Shown: positions 1-7,955 of the stretch, piece by piece
Layout: each line of letters starts with the position of its first letter
How positions within the stretch are numbered: the first letter of the stretch is position 1
Assembly (NCBI RefSeq): GCF_025854275.1
Contig: NZ_CP107567.1
Coordinates: 2,418,001-2,482,000, forward strand
Direction: 5' to 3'
DNA from: Streptomyces peucetius
Lineage (GTDB): Bacteria > Actinomycetota > Actinomycetes > Streptomycetales > Streptomycetaceae
Length of the DNA: 64,000 bases
The notes under the pieces: generated by a model
Databases searched by the model: none
Told to the model about the DNA's origin: nothing
Seen by the model: the letters and a program-made list of their open reading frames with translations, nothing else
Position numbers and translations under genes: made by a program

Positions 1-1104
1 GTCCTGACGGTCGGACTCGGCTCGCCTCAGTTCCTCGGCGGTACGGCGCGCCTCGGCCGCCGCCTGCTCAAGCTCCCGGGCACTGCGCATCTCGGGACCC
101 TCGCGCAGCGCGGCCTGCTGTGCCTTCAGCCGCGTGGCGGTCTCCTCCAGTTCCGCGATCCGCCCGGCCGCCGCCTCCCGGTCCGCCTCGGCCTGCTCCC
201 GCTCGGCCCGGGCCTGGGCCAGGTCGCGGTGCAGCTGCTCGTAGCGGGCGTGCTCGCTGCGGGGCAGCCGGGCGCGGCGGCGGGCGGCGGCACGGGCGTA
301 GCGCCGGTAGTGGTCCAGGAAGGCGGAGGCGGCCCGCTCGGCCTCGCTCGCCGCCCGCAGTTCCTCCTTCTCCTCGTCCAGGGAGCGGAACGCCTCGGCC
401 ACGTCGGCGATCACGGCCTGGTCCATGGGCGGCAGCGCCTCGGTCAGGGCGCGGGACAGGGCGGCCTCGTTGGGCCGTTTCGACAGCTGCGGCTGGCGCA
501 GCTGGATGAGCAGGTCGACCAGGGCGGCGTAGCGTCGCTCGCCGAGGCCGAACAGCACCTCGTCGACCGCGCGGCGGTACGCCGTGGCCGTGTCGTACAC
601 CATGCCGTGCCCGGCGACGGCCTCGGCGAGCCGGTCTCGCGACAGGGCGGTGCCGGTCGCGTCGAGCAGGCTCAGGTCCCGGCCGATGCGCTGGTCGGTG
701 ACCACGTACCAGTGACGGGCGATGCCGCGGCCCGCCACCGCCTTCAGCCCGCAGGCGAGGGTGCGGAAGTGGCTCTGTCCGGTGTCCTCCTCGACGCGGC
801 CGAACTCGATCCAGGCGTAGCCGAGCCGCTCGGGGTAGGGGTGCTCACCGCCGAGCAGCAGGTTCCACTCCATGCGCTTGCCCGGGTCGGCGTCCGGCTC
901 CACCCGGCGGGCCGACAGGTCGCCGTCCAGCAGGAACGGGAGCGTGAGGGCGAGGACCTTGGACTTGCCGGTGCCGTTGTTGCCGCGCAGCAGCAGGCGG
1001 CCGTCGCGGAACCAGAACTCCTCGGTGTCGTAGTAGAAGAGGTCGACCAGGCCGATGCGCAGCGGCCGCCACCGGCCGGGCACGGGGCGGGGCAGGGCCG
1101 TCAC
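1..1104 (-). CDS. jetC: JetC-like SMC/MukB-type ATPase of a Wadjet system (N-terminal 368 residues; runs off the window)
   Basis: This is the ATPase arm of an SMC-like complex of the TIGR02680 type. In Wadjet systems JetC works with JetA and JetB and, with the nuclease JetD, restricts plasmid DNA. A Walker A motif GNNGTGKS lies at about residues 41-48, after the run RWRPLRIGLVDLF that is typical of the family start. From about residue 270 the sequence is rich in Ala, Glu and Arg with heptad-like spacing, the beginning of the long coiled coil. The GTG start overlaps the jetB stop as GTGA, so translation is probably coupled. The frame is open to base 1; Walker B, the signature motif and any jetD gene lie outside the window. 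The family call is confident; the defence function is inferred from the neighbours. Confidence 0.85.
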   Translation of the reverse strand, partial: MTALPRPVPGRWRPLRIGLVDLFYYDTEEFWFRDGRLLLRGNNGTGKSKVLALTLPFLLDGDLSARRVEPDADPGKRMEWNLLLGGEHPYPERLGYAWIEFGRVEEDTGQSHFRTLACGLKAVAGRGIARHWYVVTDQRIGRDLSLLDATGTALSRDRLAEAVAGHGMVYDTATAYRRAVDEVLFGLGERRYAALVDLLIQLRQPQLSKRPNEAALSRALTEALPPMDQAVIADVAEAFRSLDEEKEELRAASEAERAASAFLDHYRRYARAAARRRARLPRSEHARYEQLHRDLAQARAEREQAEADREAAAGRIAELEETATRLKAQQAALREGPEMRSARELEQAAAEARRTAEELRRAESDRQD

Positions 1105-2330
1105 GGTTGCTGTGCCTTTCGCTGGGAAGTGCGGTGTGCGGGTTCCACGACAACGGTCTCGCCGACCGCGTACCGGGCGAGCGCGGGCAGCGCGGCCACA
1201 CCGGCGGGTGTGCGCTTCACCAGGCCGAGCGCGGTCAGTCTGGCCAGCGCCTGCTCGACCAGTTCCCCCTCCGTGCCCGGCTGCTTGGCGCTCTTGGACC
1301 AGAACGCGCCGTGGACGGCGGCCAGTTCCCGCACCCGGTGCTCCAATGCACCCCGGCTGACCTCGCCGTCCGCGGCGGCGAGGTGCTCGGCGAGCAGCAG
1401 GGTGATGTGCCCGTGGGTGCCCTGTTCGGGCATGCGTACGTCGGTGAGGTCGTCGTGGGGATCGACCATGGCGACGCCCTCGGCCCGCACCTCCGCCACC
1501 AGGCCGGTCAGCTCATTGACGCGGGCGGTGAGGAAGGCGCGCTGGCGGGTCAGGTAGGCCAGCTCCTCGTCGGTCAGCTCGGCGTAGTACAGCACCGGGT
1601 CGTCGAGGAGACGGCGGGTCAGCTTCTGACGGATCGCGCGGAACCGCAGCTCGTCGCTGTCCAGGGCGCTCTCCGCGGTGAGTGCGTCCAGCCGCTCCTC
1701 GAAGCCGTCCGCGTCGATCAGTGACGGGCCGTGGCGGGCGGCCAGCAGTCCGGCCAGGACGCGGCGCTCCACGTCGTAGAGGACGTCGCCCGCGCCGCTG
1801 ACGTAGGCGTCCTCGTCGCCGGCCACCCGGCGCAGGACCCCGTACCGCAGCAGCAGCCGTACCACGGCGGCGAGGTCCAGGCGCTCCTCGCGCCGCTCGA
1901 GTGTGAACCCCACGCCAGCAGCCTCCAGTTGTGGGTCGGCGGCATCGAGCACGACCTGTTCGGCGAGGCGGCCGAGCGCGATCTGGGCCTCCCCGCGTTC
2001 CAGCGCGGCCAGCGCCAGGCACAGCAGCACATAGCGGCGGCGGGTGAACGGCACACCGGCGCGGGACACCTCGCGCGCCGGGTGGGTCGCGTCGGCCAGG
2101 GTGCCGGGCGTCCTGCGCAGCCGGGCGGACTCCGCGTCCACCCGCAGCGACCAGCCGGTGTTGCGGTCGAACCAGTCGCGTAGTTCGGCGGCGTACCGGC
2201 GGACCAGGCGGTAGGCGTCGGCGCTCGGGCCGCGGGCGAGCAGCAGCGGCTCCTTCAGCAGGGCACGGGCGGCCTTGTGGAACTCGGCGGTGCGCCGGTT
2301 GTCCAGCACCTCACCCAGGGATGTGCTCAT
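1101..2330 (-). CDS. jetB: JetB-like protein (DUF2398/TIGR02678 family), Wadjet subunit
   Basis: A 409-residue protein whose position between the JetA- and JetC-like genes and whose overall character match the TIGR02678/DUF2398 family, the MukE-like winged-helix subunit of Wadjet complexes. The N-terminal part (FHKAARALLKEPLLL) and a tyrosine/arginine-rich middle are family-like. The C-terminal third contains a predicted winged-helix stretch ending in a VVVEPAH segment. No catalytic motif is expected, because this is a structural subunit of the loop-extruding complex. Its ATG overlaps the jetA stop codon (ATGA) and its stop overlaps the jetC GTG, so the three genes form one translationally coupled operon. 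The family assignment rests on context plus remembered family features. Confidence 0.8.
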   Translation of the reverse strand: MSTSLGEVLDNRRTAEFHKAARALLKEPLLLARGPSADAYRLVRRYAAELRDWFDRNTGWSLRVDAESARLRRTPGTLADATHPAREVSRAGVPFTRRRYVLLCLALAALERGEAQIALGRLAEQVVLDAADPQLEAAGVGFTLERREERLDLAAVVRLLLRYGVLRRVAGDEDAYVSGAGDVLYDVERRVLAGLLAARHGPSLIDADGFEERLDALTAESALDSDELRFRAIRQKLTRRLLDDPVLYYAELTDEELAYLTRQRAFLTARVNELTGLVAEVRAEGVAMVDPHDDLTDVRMPEQGTHGHITLLLAEHLAAADGEVSRGALEHRVRELAAVHGAFWSKSAKQPGTEGELVEQALARLTALGLVKRTPAGVAALPALARYAVGETVVVEPAHRTSQRKAQQP

Positions 2331-3931
2331 CGCGCCTCCTGCGCCGCCGTGTTCCGCGTGAGGTCGGTGATCTCGACGGTGTGGTCAGGCCCCCGGAACA
2401 CCCCGCCCGGCGTACGGATCTCGGCCGTCGTACCGTGGCCGAGGGCGGTGAGGCGGATCTCCATCGTGCCGTCGTTGCTGGTCGCCACGGTGGTGGTCGT
2501 GCCGGGCCGCCAGGTGGCCAGGGCGTCGCCGAGCAGCCGGAGGAACAGCCCGAAGGCCGCCGGGTCCAGCTCGCCGAGCGCGGACAGGCGGGTGGTGCCG
2601 TCCGTCGCCAGCCGGGCGCGGGCGGCCGCGATCTCCTCCGCCTGTTTCGCGGCGAGCTCGGCCAGTTGCCGCCGCTGCTCGGACCGGCCCTGCACTCTGC
2701 GGGGCTTGCCGCGCCGCTCGTAGCTTCCGGTACGGCGCAGCTGCGGGCTGATCCGCAGTGGTTCAGCCTCAGCCCAGGGGGTGGAAGGGGCCACCGGACG
2801 CGCCGCGCGTTCGGCGAGGGTGTCGGCGTCGACGGTGAGATGACGGGCGGGGTAGAGGCCGAAGGCGGCGCGCCACAGCCGGTGCCGCGCACCGTCGTCG
2901 GGGGCTTCGGCGAACCAGCGGGCCAGGGTGCGGAAGTCCGCCGACCGGTCCGAGCGCCCGGCCCGCCGCTCGTTCAACTGCCGTACCACTGCAAGAAGTT
3001 GCGGGATCGCGCCGAGTGCGCGTCCGCGCAGCAGGCGGGCCTGGGACTCGCGGCCGTCCGCGGACACGAACCAGGCGGCGAGTCCGGCCCAGCGCCCCGC
3101 CCACCGCTCGTACGCCTGCGTCTCGGCGGTGTCGGCCTCGTCCGGAGCGGCATCGGCCGCCTCCCGCGCGGCTGCCAGCCGCAGCAGCAGGCCCACCCGG
3201 CCCTGGTCCTGAAGTTCCCCGATGAGCAGAGCGATCCGCCCGCCGAGAGTGATCAGGTCCTGGATGAACCGCTCCAGGTACTGGATCAGCCGGTCCTTGT
3301 AGGCGAGGAACACCTCCACCTCGACGCCGTGCAGGTCGATGGTGCGCTGCAGCGACCCCATGAACGCCCGCGCGTTCTCCGCCAGCGCCTCGAACCGGCT
3401 CGTCAGCGCGGACAGCGCGAGGTGTGCCTTGGCCGCGTCCGGTTCGTCCTCGGCGGCGATCACGAGCAGCGCCCGCAGGTGCGTGACGATGTCGTGCAGG
3501 GCCACCGCCTGAAGTGCTCCGCGCCGCCCCAGCGCCTCGTCGTACACGGACAGCGCCTGCTCGGTGGCTTCGCCGGCCCGGGTGAGCTGGTAGATGAAGC
3601 GTTTGCGGTAGAAGTCCTCGACCGCGGTGACCCGGGAGGTGTCCGGATCCGCCCGCAGATTGCCCCACCCGACGAGGCTGTCCAGCGCCTTGACGACGGC
3701 GTCCGGGCCGGCGGGGCGGTGCTCCGGCGGCAGCGCGGCGTGCACGTCCTCGGGCCGCAGATGCACCGCGAACCGTTCCTTGGCCGTCAGGAACACGCGC
3801 ATCACCTGGCGGTAGAGGGCGGCGTTGGGTGCGGTGAGGTGGGCGAAGGGGGCGTACGGGGTCTCCGTGGAGGAGTCCGCGGATGTGGCGGCCTCGGCGG
3901 GGCCGACCGGTTGGGCAGGGCGTGACGTCAT
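2327..3931 (-). CDS. jetA: JetA-like kleisin-type subunit (DUF2397/TIGR02677 family) of a Wadjet system
   Basis: First gene of the jet operon, 534 residues. It resembles the TIGR02677/DUF2397 family, the MukF/kleisin-like component of Wadjet. The N-terminal half has a winged-helix-like start (YRQVMRVFLTAKERF) followed by helical sequence with the family-like run FMGSLQRTIDLHGVEVEVFL around residues 190-210. The C-terminal third holds a basic segment (SYERRGKPRRVQGRSEQRRQ) and a beta-rich tail. No enzymatic residues are visible. The ATG at 3931 is the first in-frame start. The 164 bases upstream separate it from the divergent vapBC pair, so the promoters of defence operon and toxin-antitoxin module share one intergenic region. 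Confidence 0.82.
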   Translation of the reverse strand: MTSRPAQPVGPAEAATSADSSTETPYAPFAHLTAPNAALYRQVMRVFLTAKERFAVHLRPEDVHAALPPEHRPAGPDAVVKALDSLVGWGNLRADPDTSRVTAVEDFYRKRFIYQLTRAGEATEQALSVYDEALGRRGALQAVALHDIVTHLRALLVIAAEDEPDAAKAHLALSALTSRFEALAENARAFMGSLQRTIDLHGVEVEVFLAYKDRLIQYLERFIQDLITLGGRIALLIGELQDQGRVGLLLRLAAAREAADAAPDEADTAETQAYERWAGRWAGLAAWFVSADGRESQARLLRGRALGAIPQLLAVVRQLNERRAGRSDRSADFRTLARWFAEAPDDGARHRLWRAAFGLYPARHLTVDADTLAERAARPVAPSTPWAEAEPLRISPQLRRTGSYERRGKPRRVQGRSEQRRQLAELAAKQAEEIAAARARLATDGTTRLSALGELDPAAFGLFLRLLGDALATWRPGTTTTVATSNDGTMEIRLTALGHGTTAEIRTPGGVFRGPDHTVEITDLTRNTAAQEAR

Positions 3932-4052
3932 CGTCCTGACATTCTTCCCGATGAGGCCCCTCCAGCGGCAATCCCGGCCACGTCCTTCGCTGGGCTGCTA
4001 GGCGCAGGCAACTCGGAACGAGTGATACCCACCCGCCCCCAGGCATACCGGA

Positions 4053-4091
4053 TCATATATATTGACACATGAGGCCGTATATACAAAGGGG
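4053..4091 (+). promoter_or_regulatory. AT-rich promoter/operator region of vapBC copy 1
   Basis: An AT-rich island in otherwise GC-rich DNA holds a run of alternating A/T at 4054-4062, a TTGACA hexamer at 4062-4067 and the palindrome GTATATAC at 4077-4084. The ribosome binding site AAAGGGG follows at 4085-4091. ATATAC also occurs three times before the second vapBC pair, so it may be the binding site of the VapBC complex. TTGACA to TATACA is only 12 bp, too short for a standard promoter, so the exact -10 is uncertain. Confidence 0.4.
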
Positions 4092-4095
4092 TGTC

Positions 4096-4353
4096 ATGAG
4101 CCGCACTGTGATCGATCTCGACGACGAGGCGCTGGAGGCCGCCGCCAAGGAGCTCGGCACCACGACCAAGCGCGACACCATCAACACCGCCCTGCGGGAG
4201 GTCACCGCCCGCTACCGGCGACTGCGCGCTCTCGGAGAAGCCCGCGAGCTGGTCGCCGAAGGCGCCCTGGATATCGACATCCTTCTCGACAAGAGCAAGT
4301 ACCGGCCCACCGGCGGGCCGGACGGTGTCCGCGACGCAGGAGCGGATGAGTGA
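4096..4353 (+). CDS. vapB: VapB-family antitoxin, copy 1
   Basis: Antitoxin of a type II toxin-antitoxin pair, 85 residues, starting MSRTVIDLDDEAL. The N-terminal part is a ribbon-helix-helix DNA-binding domain of the actinobacterial VapB (DUF2191-like) type, with the helix motif TTTKRDTINTALREV. The C-terminal tail (DIDILLDKSKY) is where these antitoxins usually bind their PIN-domain toxin. The ATG at 4096 is chosen because AAAGGGG sits just upstream; an earlier in-frame ATG at 4069 lacks a binding site. The stop overlaps the vapC GTG. A near-copy lies at 57991. It probably represses its own operon together with VapC. Confidence 0.88.
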   Translation: MSRTVIDLDDEALEAAAKELGTTTKRDTINTALREVTARYRRLRALGEARELVAEGALDIDILLDKSKYRPTGGPDGVRDAGADE

Positions 4354-4763
4354 CCGTCGCCGACTACCTGATCGACACCTCCGCCCTCGCGCGCGTCCTC
4401 CTCGGCCGGACCACGGCCGAGTGGGACGACAGGATCGGTGCGGGACTCGTCGCCCTGTGCGACATCACCGAACTGGAAGTCCTTTACTCAGCACGCTCGG
4501 CTGCGGACCGGGAGCGCGTCAAGCGCACGTTGAACGCCCACTACACCTGGTGCCCTATGCCCGACGGCATCTACCGGCGCGCACGCGTCGTCCAGGAACT
4601 GTTCACCGCCAAGGGCGAGCATCGCAGTGCCGGCCCCGTCGACCTGCTCGTCGCCGCTGCCGCGGAAGAGGCAGGGCTGACGCTGCTGCACTACGACCGC
4701 GACTTCGAGTCGATCGCCCGTGCGACCGGGCAGCCAGTACGCATGATCGACCTCAGGAACTGA
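4350..4763 (+). CDS. vapC: VapC-family PIN-domain ribonuclease toxin, copy 1
   Basis: A 137-residue PIN-domain protein, the expected size for VapC. The conserved acidic residues that hold the catalytic metal are all visible: Asp in LIDTSALAR near the N-terminus, Glu in ITELEVL, Asp in AGPVDLLVAAAA and Asp in LHYDRDFE. These enzymes cleave specific RNAs, often tRNA or rRNA, when freed from VapB; the target here is unknown. The GTG start overlaps the antitoxin stop (GTGA), giving coupled translation. It aligns without gaps to the second VapC at 58249, with about 26 differences in 137 positions by my reading. The active site looks intact, so the toxin is probably functional. Confidence 0.88.
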   Translation: MTVADYLIDTSALARVLLGRTTAEWDDRIGAGLVALCDITELEVLYSARSAADRERVKRTLNAHYTWCPMPDGIYRRARVVQELFTAKGEHRSAGPVDLLVAAAAEEAGLTLLHYDRDFESIARATGQPVRMIDLRN

Positions 4764-4810
4764 GAAGCGCCGCCCGGCACGCAGTCAGCGGGCACCGGGC
4801 CCGCACCCCC

Positions 4811-6502
4811 TCACAGCCCATACCGGTCGAGGATGCTCATCAGCTTGCGCCGGCGTTTCAGTTCCGCCCGCAGGCCAGCGAGACAGTCGGTGAACGCCTC
4901 CTGCGTCCCCAGCGCACGATGGCAGTCACGGGCACCCAGCAGCAGTCGCGCCAAGTGCTCGTAGGCACGGTCGCCGGTCGGCTCCTTCAGCCGCTCGACC
5001 AGCCGCAGGTAGACCGTGAGCGCCTCGGTCGGGTGCGTCTCGCGTGACAGGTCGGCGAGGCGTTCCCACTGCCGGTCGTCGGCGAGGCCGGCGGCCTCGC
5101 GCCAGGCCGCGTCCACATCGCCGTCATCAAGCAGCGCGTCGATTAGCACGGGCCCGCCATACCAGCCGCCGCGCTCACGGCGGGCGTCCTCCCTCAGAGC
5201 GACCAGCGCGGCTACGCGCTCAGCCTCCCAGCACTCCGCCGCCTCAGCGGCAGAGCGCAGCTGCCGGTAGGCGGCCAGGGACCGCTCGACACGGAACCGG
5301 TCCCGCCGCACCGCGACCGCGTCGGCCGCACGCCCCGCCTTCGCGTAACCGGCACACACGTAGTCGACCATGCGGCCATCGATGTGCATCTCGGCGGCGC
5401 AATCCCGCAGTCCGCGCTCCGCCCAGGCGAGCGCCTCGTCCGCGCGACCCGCCGATTCCAGCTCCTCGGCGATACGCAGATGGGTGGCACCGGACGGGTC
5501 GAGGTCCTGCGCGTACAGGGCGACCAGCGCGTCGACGTCGCCCTCCGCCTTGACCAGGCGCTCCATCAGATACCGCTCCGCCCACCCGGACGGCCTGCGC
5601 CGCCACGCCTCGGCCGCCAGCTGCCGCATGCGGGCCAGCCCACTCGGCCCCAGCACCTCGGCGTAGTCGAGCAGGTCCAGGTCCGTCACGTCGTTGCTGT
5701 CACCGAGCACCTGGCCGACCAGCCACTCGGCCAGGTGCTCGGGATCGGTGCGCGCGACTCCGCACGCTTCCAGATGGACCTCGGCCACCGCGGCGGCGGC
5801 CTGCCCCACCACACCGTCGGAGTCGTCGATCTCCCCGTACGCCTCCCCCAGCACCCGGATCGCCTCCTCGGCCAGACCGACCGCCTGCGCCGCCCGACCG
5901 TCGGCGGTCAGTGCGCGAAGCGCGTCCGCCGCCTCTGCCACCTGCTGTGCATAGCCGGGGGCATCGGCGTACTCGACGTACCCGTACCGGGCGAAAGGCC
6001 GCGGATCGATCAGCGCCAGGATCCGGTCCCGGACCGTACCGAGGTCGGAGCGAGCGGCTGCGGCCCGCAGCTCCAGGCGTCGGCGCAGCCGGCGGTCCTC
6101 GGCAAGCTGCTCCCGCACCAGCGCCAGGAGTTCGTCCCGAGACAGCGCCGTGAGCCACGCTTCCAGGCCGGAGGCTCGTGCCCGTGCGGCGGCCCGCTGA
6201 TGCGGGATCGACTTCGCCCGCCGCAGCACGCTGAGCCCGACCGCCACACAGTGCTTGCAGAAGTTGCCCTCCTGCCCGTACGGGCAGTCACACCACCCCG
6301 TGATCCCGTCGCCCCCGCCAAGGGTGAGCTCCACCTCATAGACATCCGTACCGTGCACCACGGCGGTGACCGAGCCCTCCCCCACCTCCAGACCGCTCAC
6401 CGCGTCCAGGTACCCCAGCCCCCGCTCGTAGGACCGAGCCCCGGCCAGCGCCCTCAGATCGTCCTCGCCGAACCCCACAACTTTCCGTGCCACACCGGAC
6501 AT
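4811..6502 (-). CDS. SWIM zinc-finger protein
   Basis: A 563-residue protein with a SWIM zinc finger near residues 70-90: the CxCx8CxH pattern is visible as CDCPYGQEGNFCKH. SWIM domains bind zinc and are linked to DNA or protein binding. The rest is a long alpha-helical region with repeated Ala/Leu/Arg/Glu helices (for example VALYAQDLDPSGATHLRIAEELES) that resembles TPR-like helical repeats, as in the actinobacterial SWIM family. It stands alone between vapC (convergent) and the tRNA cluster. No enzymatic motif is visible and its biological role is not known to me. The ATG at 6502 gives the natural start of the family, beginning a few residues before VVGFGEDDL. Confidence 0.75.
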   Translation of the reverse strand: MSGVARKVVGFGEDDLRALAGARSYERGLGYLDAVSGLEVGEGSVTAVVHGTDVYEVELTLGGGDGITGWCDCPYGQEGNFCKHCVAVGLSVLRRAKSIPHQRAAARARASGLEAWLTALSRDELLALVREQLAEDRRLRRRLELRAAAARSDLGTVRDRILALIDPRPFARYGYVEYADAPGYAQQVAEAADALRALTADGRAAQAVGLAEEAIRVLGEAYGEIDDSDGVVGQAAAAVAEVHLEACGVARTDPEHLAEWLVGQVLGDSNDVTDLDLLDYAEVLGPSGLARMRQLAAEAWRRRPSGWAERYLMERLVKAEGDVDALVALYAQDLDPSGATHLRIAEELESAGRADEALAWAERGLRDCAAEMHIDGRMVDYVCAGYAKAGRAADAVAVRRDRFRVERSLAAYRQLRSAAEAAECWEAERVAALVALREDARRERGGWYGGPVLIDALLDDGDVDAAWREAAGLADDRQWERLADLSRETHPTEALTVYLRLVERLKEPTGDRAYEHLARLLLGARDCHRALGTQEAFTDCLAGLRAELKRRRKLMSILDRYGL

Positions 6503-6993
6503 TCAACCGCGGATCGGCAGCTGTCGGAGGCCCGACGGCCCCCTGCCATCCACACGTGCGCGACCGCATACGACAGCGCGGCCACCATCGACTACGTCGC
6601 CACCACGAACACAGGGGTGCCGGTGTCTCGTCCCGAACGGCGGTCTCAGCACCCTTCTCATGGGCACCGGCGGCTTCGGACGGACCTGGTGCCGTCGCTC
6701 ACCGTCCACAGTGACCGCATCAACGCGGTCACCGTCGCCGACCCGACGCGCAGGCCCTCGCATCGCAGTTCCGGAACCTCGTGTCCCCTGAGTGCCCCCT
6801 GGACGCGACTCGGCCCCGGGCCGCCACACCTCCAGTCACTGCATCACCGCAGGTCACAACCCGAAGGACAACACAGACCCATGCGTTTACCGAAGTAACG
6901 ACGAACGGAGTCGATCCGTTGGGCCAGAGTCCCGACCACGAGGGTTTGAAAAAACGTTTCGGCAGGTCAGAACGTTTCTTGGCCTGCTTTTTG
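6503..6993. other. Gene-free stretch between the SWIM gene and the tRNA-CAU gene
   Basis: About 490 bases with no convincing gene. Open frames on both strands are short and have the Arg/Pro/Gly-rich composition of non-coding frames in GC-rich DNA. The right end (6900-6990) is unusually AT-rich and holds the hairpin listed separately. It may contain the promoter of the SWIM gene and decayed coding sequence, but nothing is recognisable. Confidence 0.5.
6949..6992 (-). terminator. Possible bidirectional terminator next to tRNA-CAU
   Basis: GCAGG at 6962-6966 pairs with CCTGC at 6983-6987, with further partial pairing inside. On the plus strand the stem is followed directly by five T; on the minus strand a run of six T follows 7 bases later. 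It lies immediately past the 3' end of the minus-strand tRNA gene. Confidence 0.4.
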
Positions 6994-7067
6994 TGGGGCG
7001 GGTGGGACTCGAACCCACGGCCGACGGATTATGAGTCCGCTGCTCTAACCGGCTGAGCTACCGCCCC
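6994..7067 (-). tRNA. tRNA with CAU anticodon (Met elongator or Ile2)
   Basis: A full cloverleaf is readable on the minus strand. The acceptor stem is GGGGCGG with CCGCCCC, the D arm is TAGCTCAGCCGGTTAGAGCA, the anticodon loop is CTCATAA and the T arm carries GGTTCGAGTCCC. The discriminator is A and no CCA is encoded. It lacks the initiator features (there is a normal 1-72 pair). From sequence alone I cannot separate an elongator tRNA-Met from a tRNA-Ile2 whose C34 is modified to lysidine. Confidence 0.9.
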
Positions 7068-7234
7068 TAACGGCGCGTCGCGCACATTTGTGCGCGCCGT
7101 CTGCCGCAGCATAGCCGGTCATACGATCTCTTGCTCCGCATGGTCGGCAACGCCTGACCATGAGGACTGCGCTGCCGCGCGCGCGGTTCCGGGTGTAGCG
7201 CAGAACACATGAAAGTCACACGAACCGCATACAG

Positions 7235-7256
7235 AAAAAGGGCCCCGAAGGGCCCT
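7235..7256 (-). terminator. Terminator after the tRNA-Asn genes
   Basis: On the minus strand, AGGGCCC, a TTCG tetraloop and GGGCCCT form a perfect 7-bp stem followed by a T run. It lies about a dozen bases past the second tRNA-Asn, a classical intrinsic terminator. Confidence 0.8.
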
Positions 7257-7267
7257 CTTCCGCTCTG

Positions 7268-7340
7268 CTCCCCCGGCTGGACTCGAACCAGCAACCCTCC
7301 GGTTAACAGCCGAATGCTCTGCCAATTGAGCTACAGGGGA
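7268..7340 (-). tRNA. tRNA-Asn (GUU), downstream copy
   Basis: Cloverleaf on the minus strand, 73 bases. The acceptor stem is TCCCCTG with CGGGGGA, the anticodon loop CTGTTAA gives GUU, the T arm has GGTTCGAGTCC and the discriminator is G. It follows a near-identical tRNA-Asn after a 5-base gap, so the two are almost certainly one transcript ended by the hairpin at 7235-7256. The two copies differ in the anticodon-stem flank and the T stem. Confidence 0.95.
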
Positions 7341-7345
7341 CCGCG

Positions 7346-7418
7346 CTCCCCCGACTGGACTCGAACCAGTAACCTGCCGGTTAACAGCCGGCTGCTCTGC
7401 CAATTGAGCTACAGGGGA
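7346..7418 (-). tRNA. tRNA-Asn (GUU), upstream copy
   Basis: Second tRNA-Asn of the tandem pair, 73 bases, with the same acceptor stem, D arm (TAGCTCAATTGGCAGAGCA) and GUU anticodon. It is the promoter-proximal copy. No CCA is encoded. Confidence 0.95.
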
Positions 7419-7591
7419 TTGCTGCATGTGCACCGAACGTACCTGCCCGGGGCATCCCGGGGGGCGTGCGCTCGCTGCGACACATACATTAGCGCAAGCA
7501 GGGGGGTGCTCCGCCAATCGGTTCCGCGCCGGGTGATCACAGCTCCCGACGGGTAGGCGGGCAGCACCGACGCAACGGAAGGGTGTCACCC

Positions 7592-7891
7592 ATGCGGTAC
7601 AAGCTCACGTTCGTCGCCGGACTGGCCATCGGCTTCGTGCTCGGGACACGGGCCGGGCGCGAGCGCTACGAACAGCTCAAGAAGTCCGCGCGTCAGATCT
7701 CCCAGAACCCCGCTGTCCGCAACGCGGCCGAATCCGCCGCTCAGGGCAGCCGCGAGGCGGCGGGCAAGGCCTACCACGCCGTCAGCGACAAGGTCGGCGA
7801 CCGGGTGCCCGAGTCCGTGGCGGGCCGGGTGCGGGCGCTCCGGGAGCGCGGCACGGGAGCGGAGGACGACTGGGGAACCAGTAACACCTGA
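7592..7891 (+). CDS. YtxH-like small membrane-anchored protein
   Basis: A 99-residue protein starting MRYKLTFVAGLAIGFVLGTRAG, a single N-terminal membrane segment with the glycine-rich pattern of YtxH-domain proteins. A charged helical tail follows (GRERYEQLKKSARQI and AAESAAQGSREAAGKAYHAV). Such proteins are common in actinobacteria and presumably sit in the membrane with the tail in the cytoplasm; no enzymatic role is known to me. The ATG at 7592 is preferred to a GTG at 7583 because GGAAGGG at 7577-7583 is properly spaced for it. The gene is separated by 64 bases from the downstream kinase. Confidence 0.7.
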   Translation: MRYKLTFVAGLAIGFVLGTRAGRERYEQLKKSARQISQNPAVRNAAESAAQGSREAAGKAYHAVSDKVGDRVPESVAGRVRALRERGTGAEDDWGTSNT

Positions 7892-7955
7892 GGCGCCGGT
7901 CCCGACTCGGCAGGCGTGACATCACCCACCGCCCGCGTACGGCAGAATTCCGGAC

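Noticed and set aside
7268..7418. Tandem tRNA-Asn genes as an integration site for a mobile element
   Set aside because: No integrase, no direct repeat of a tRNA 3' end and no foreign gene block is next to them.
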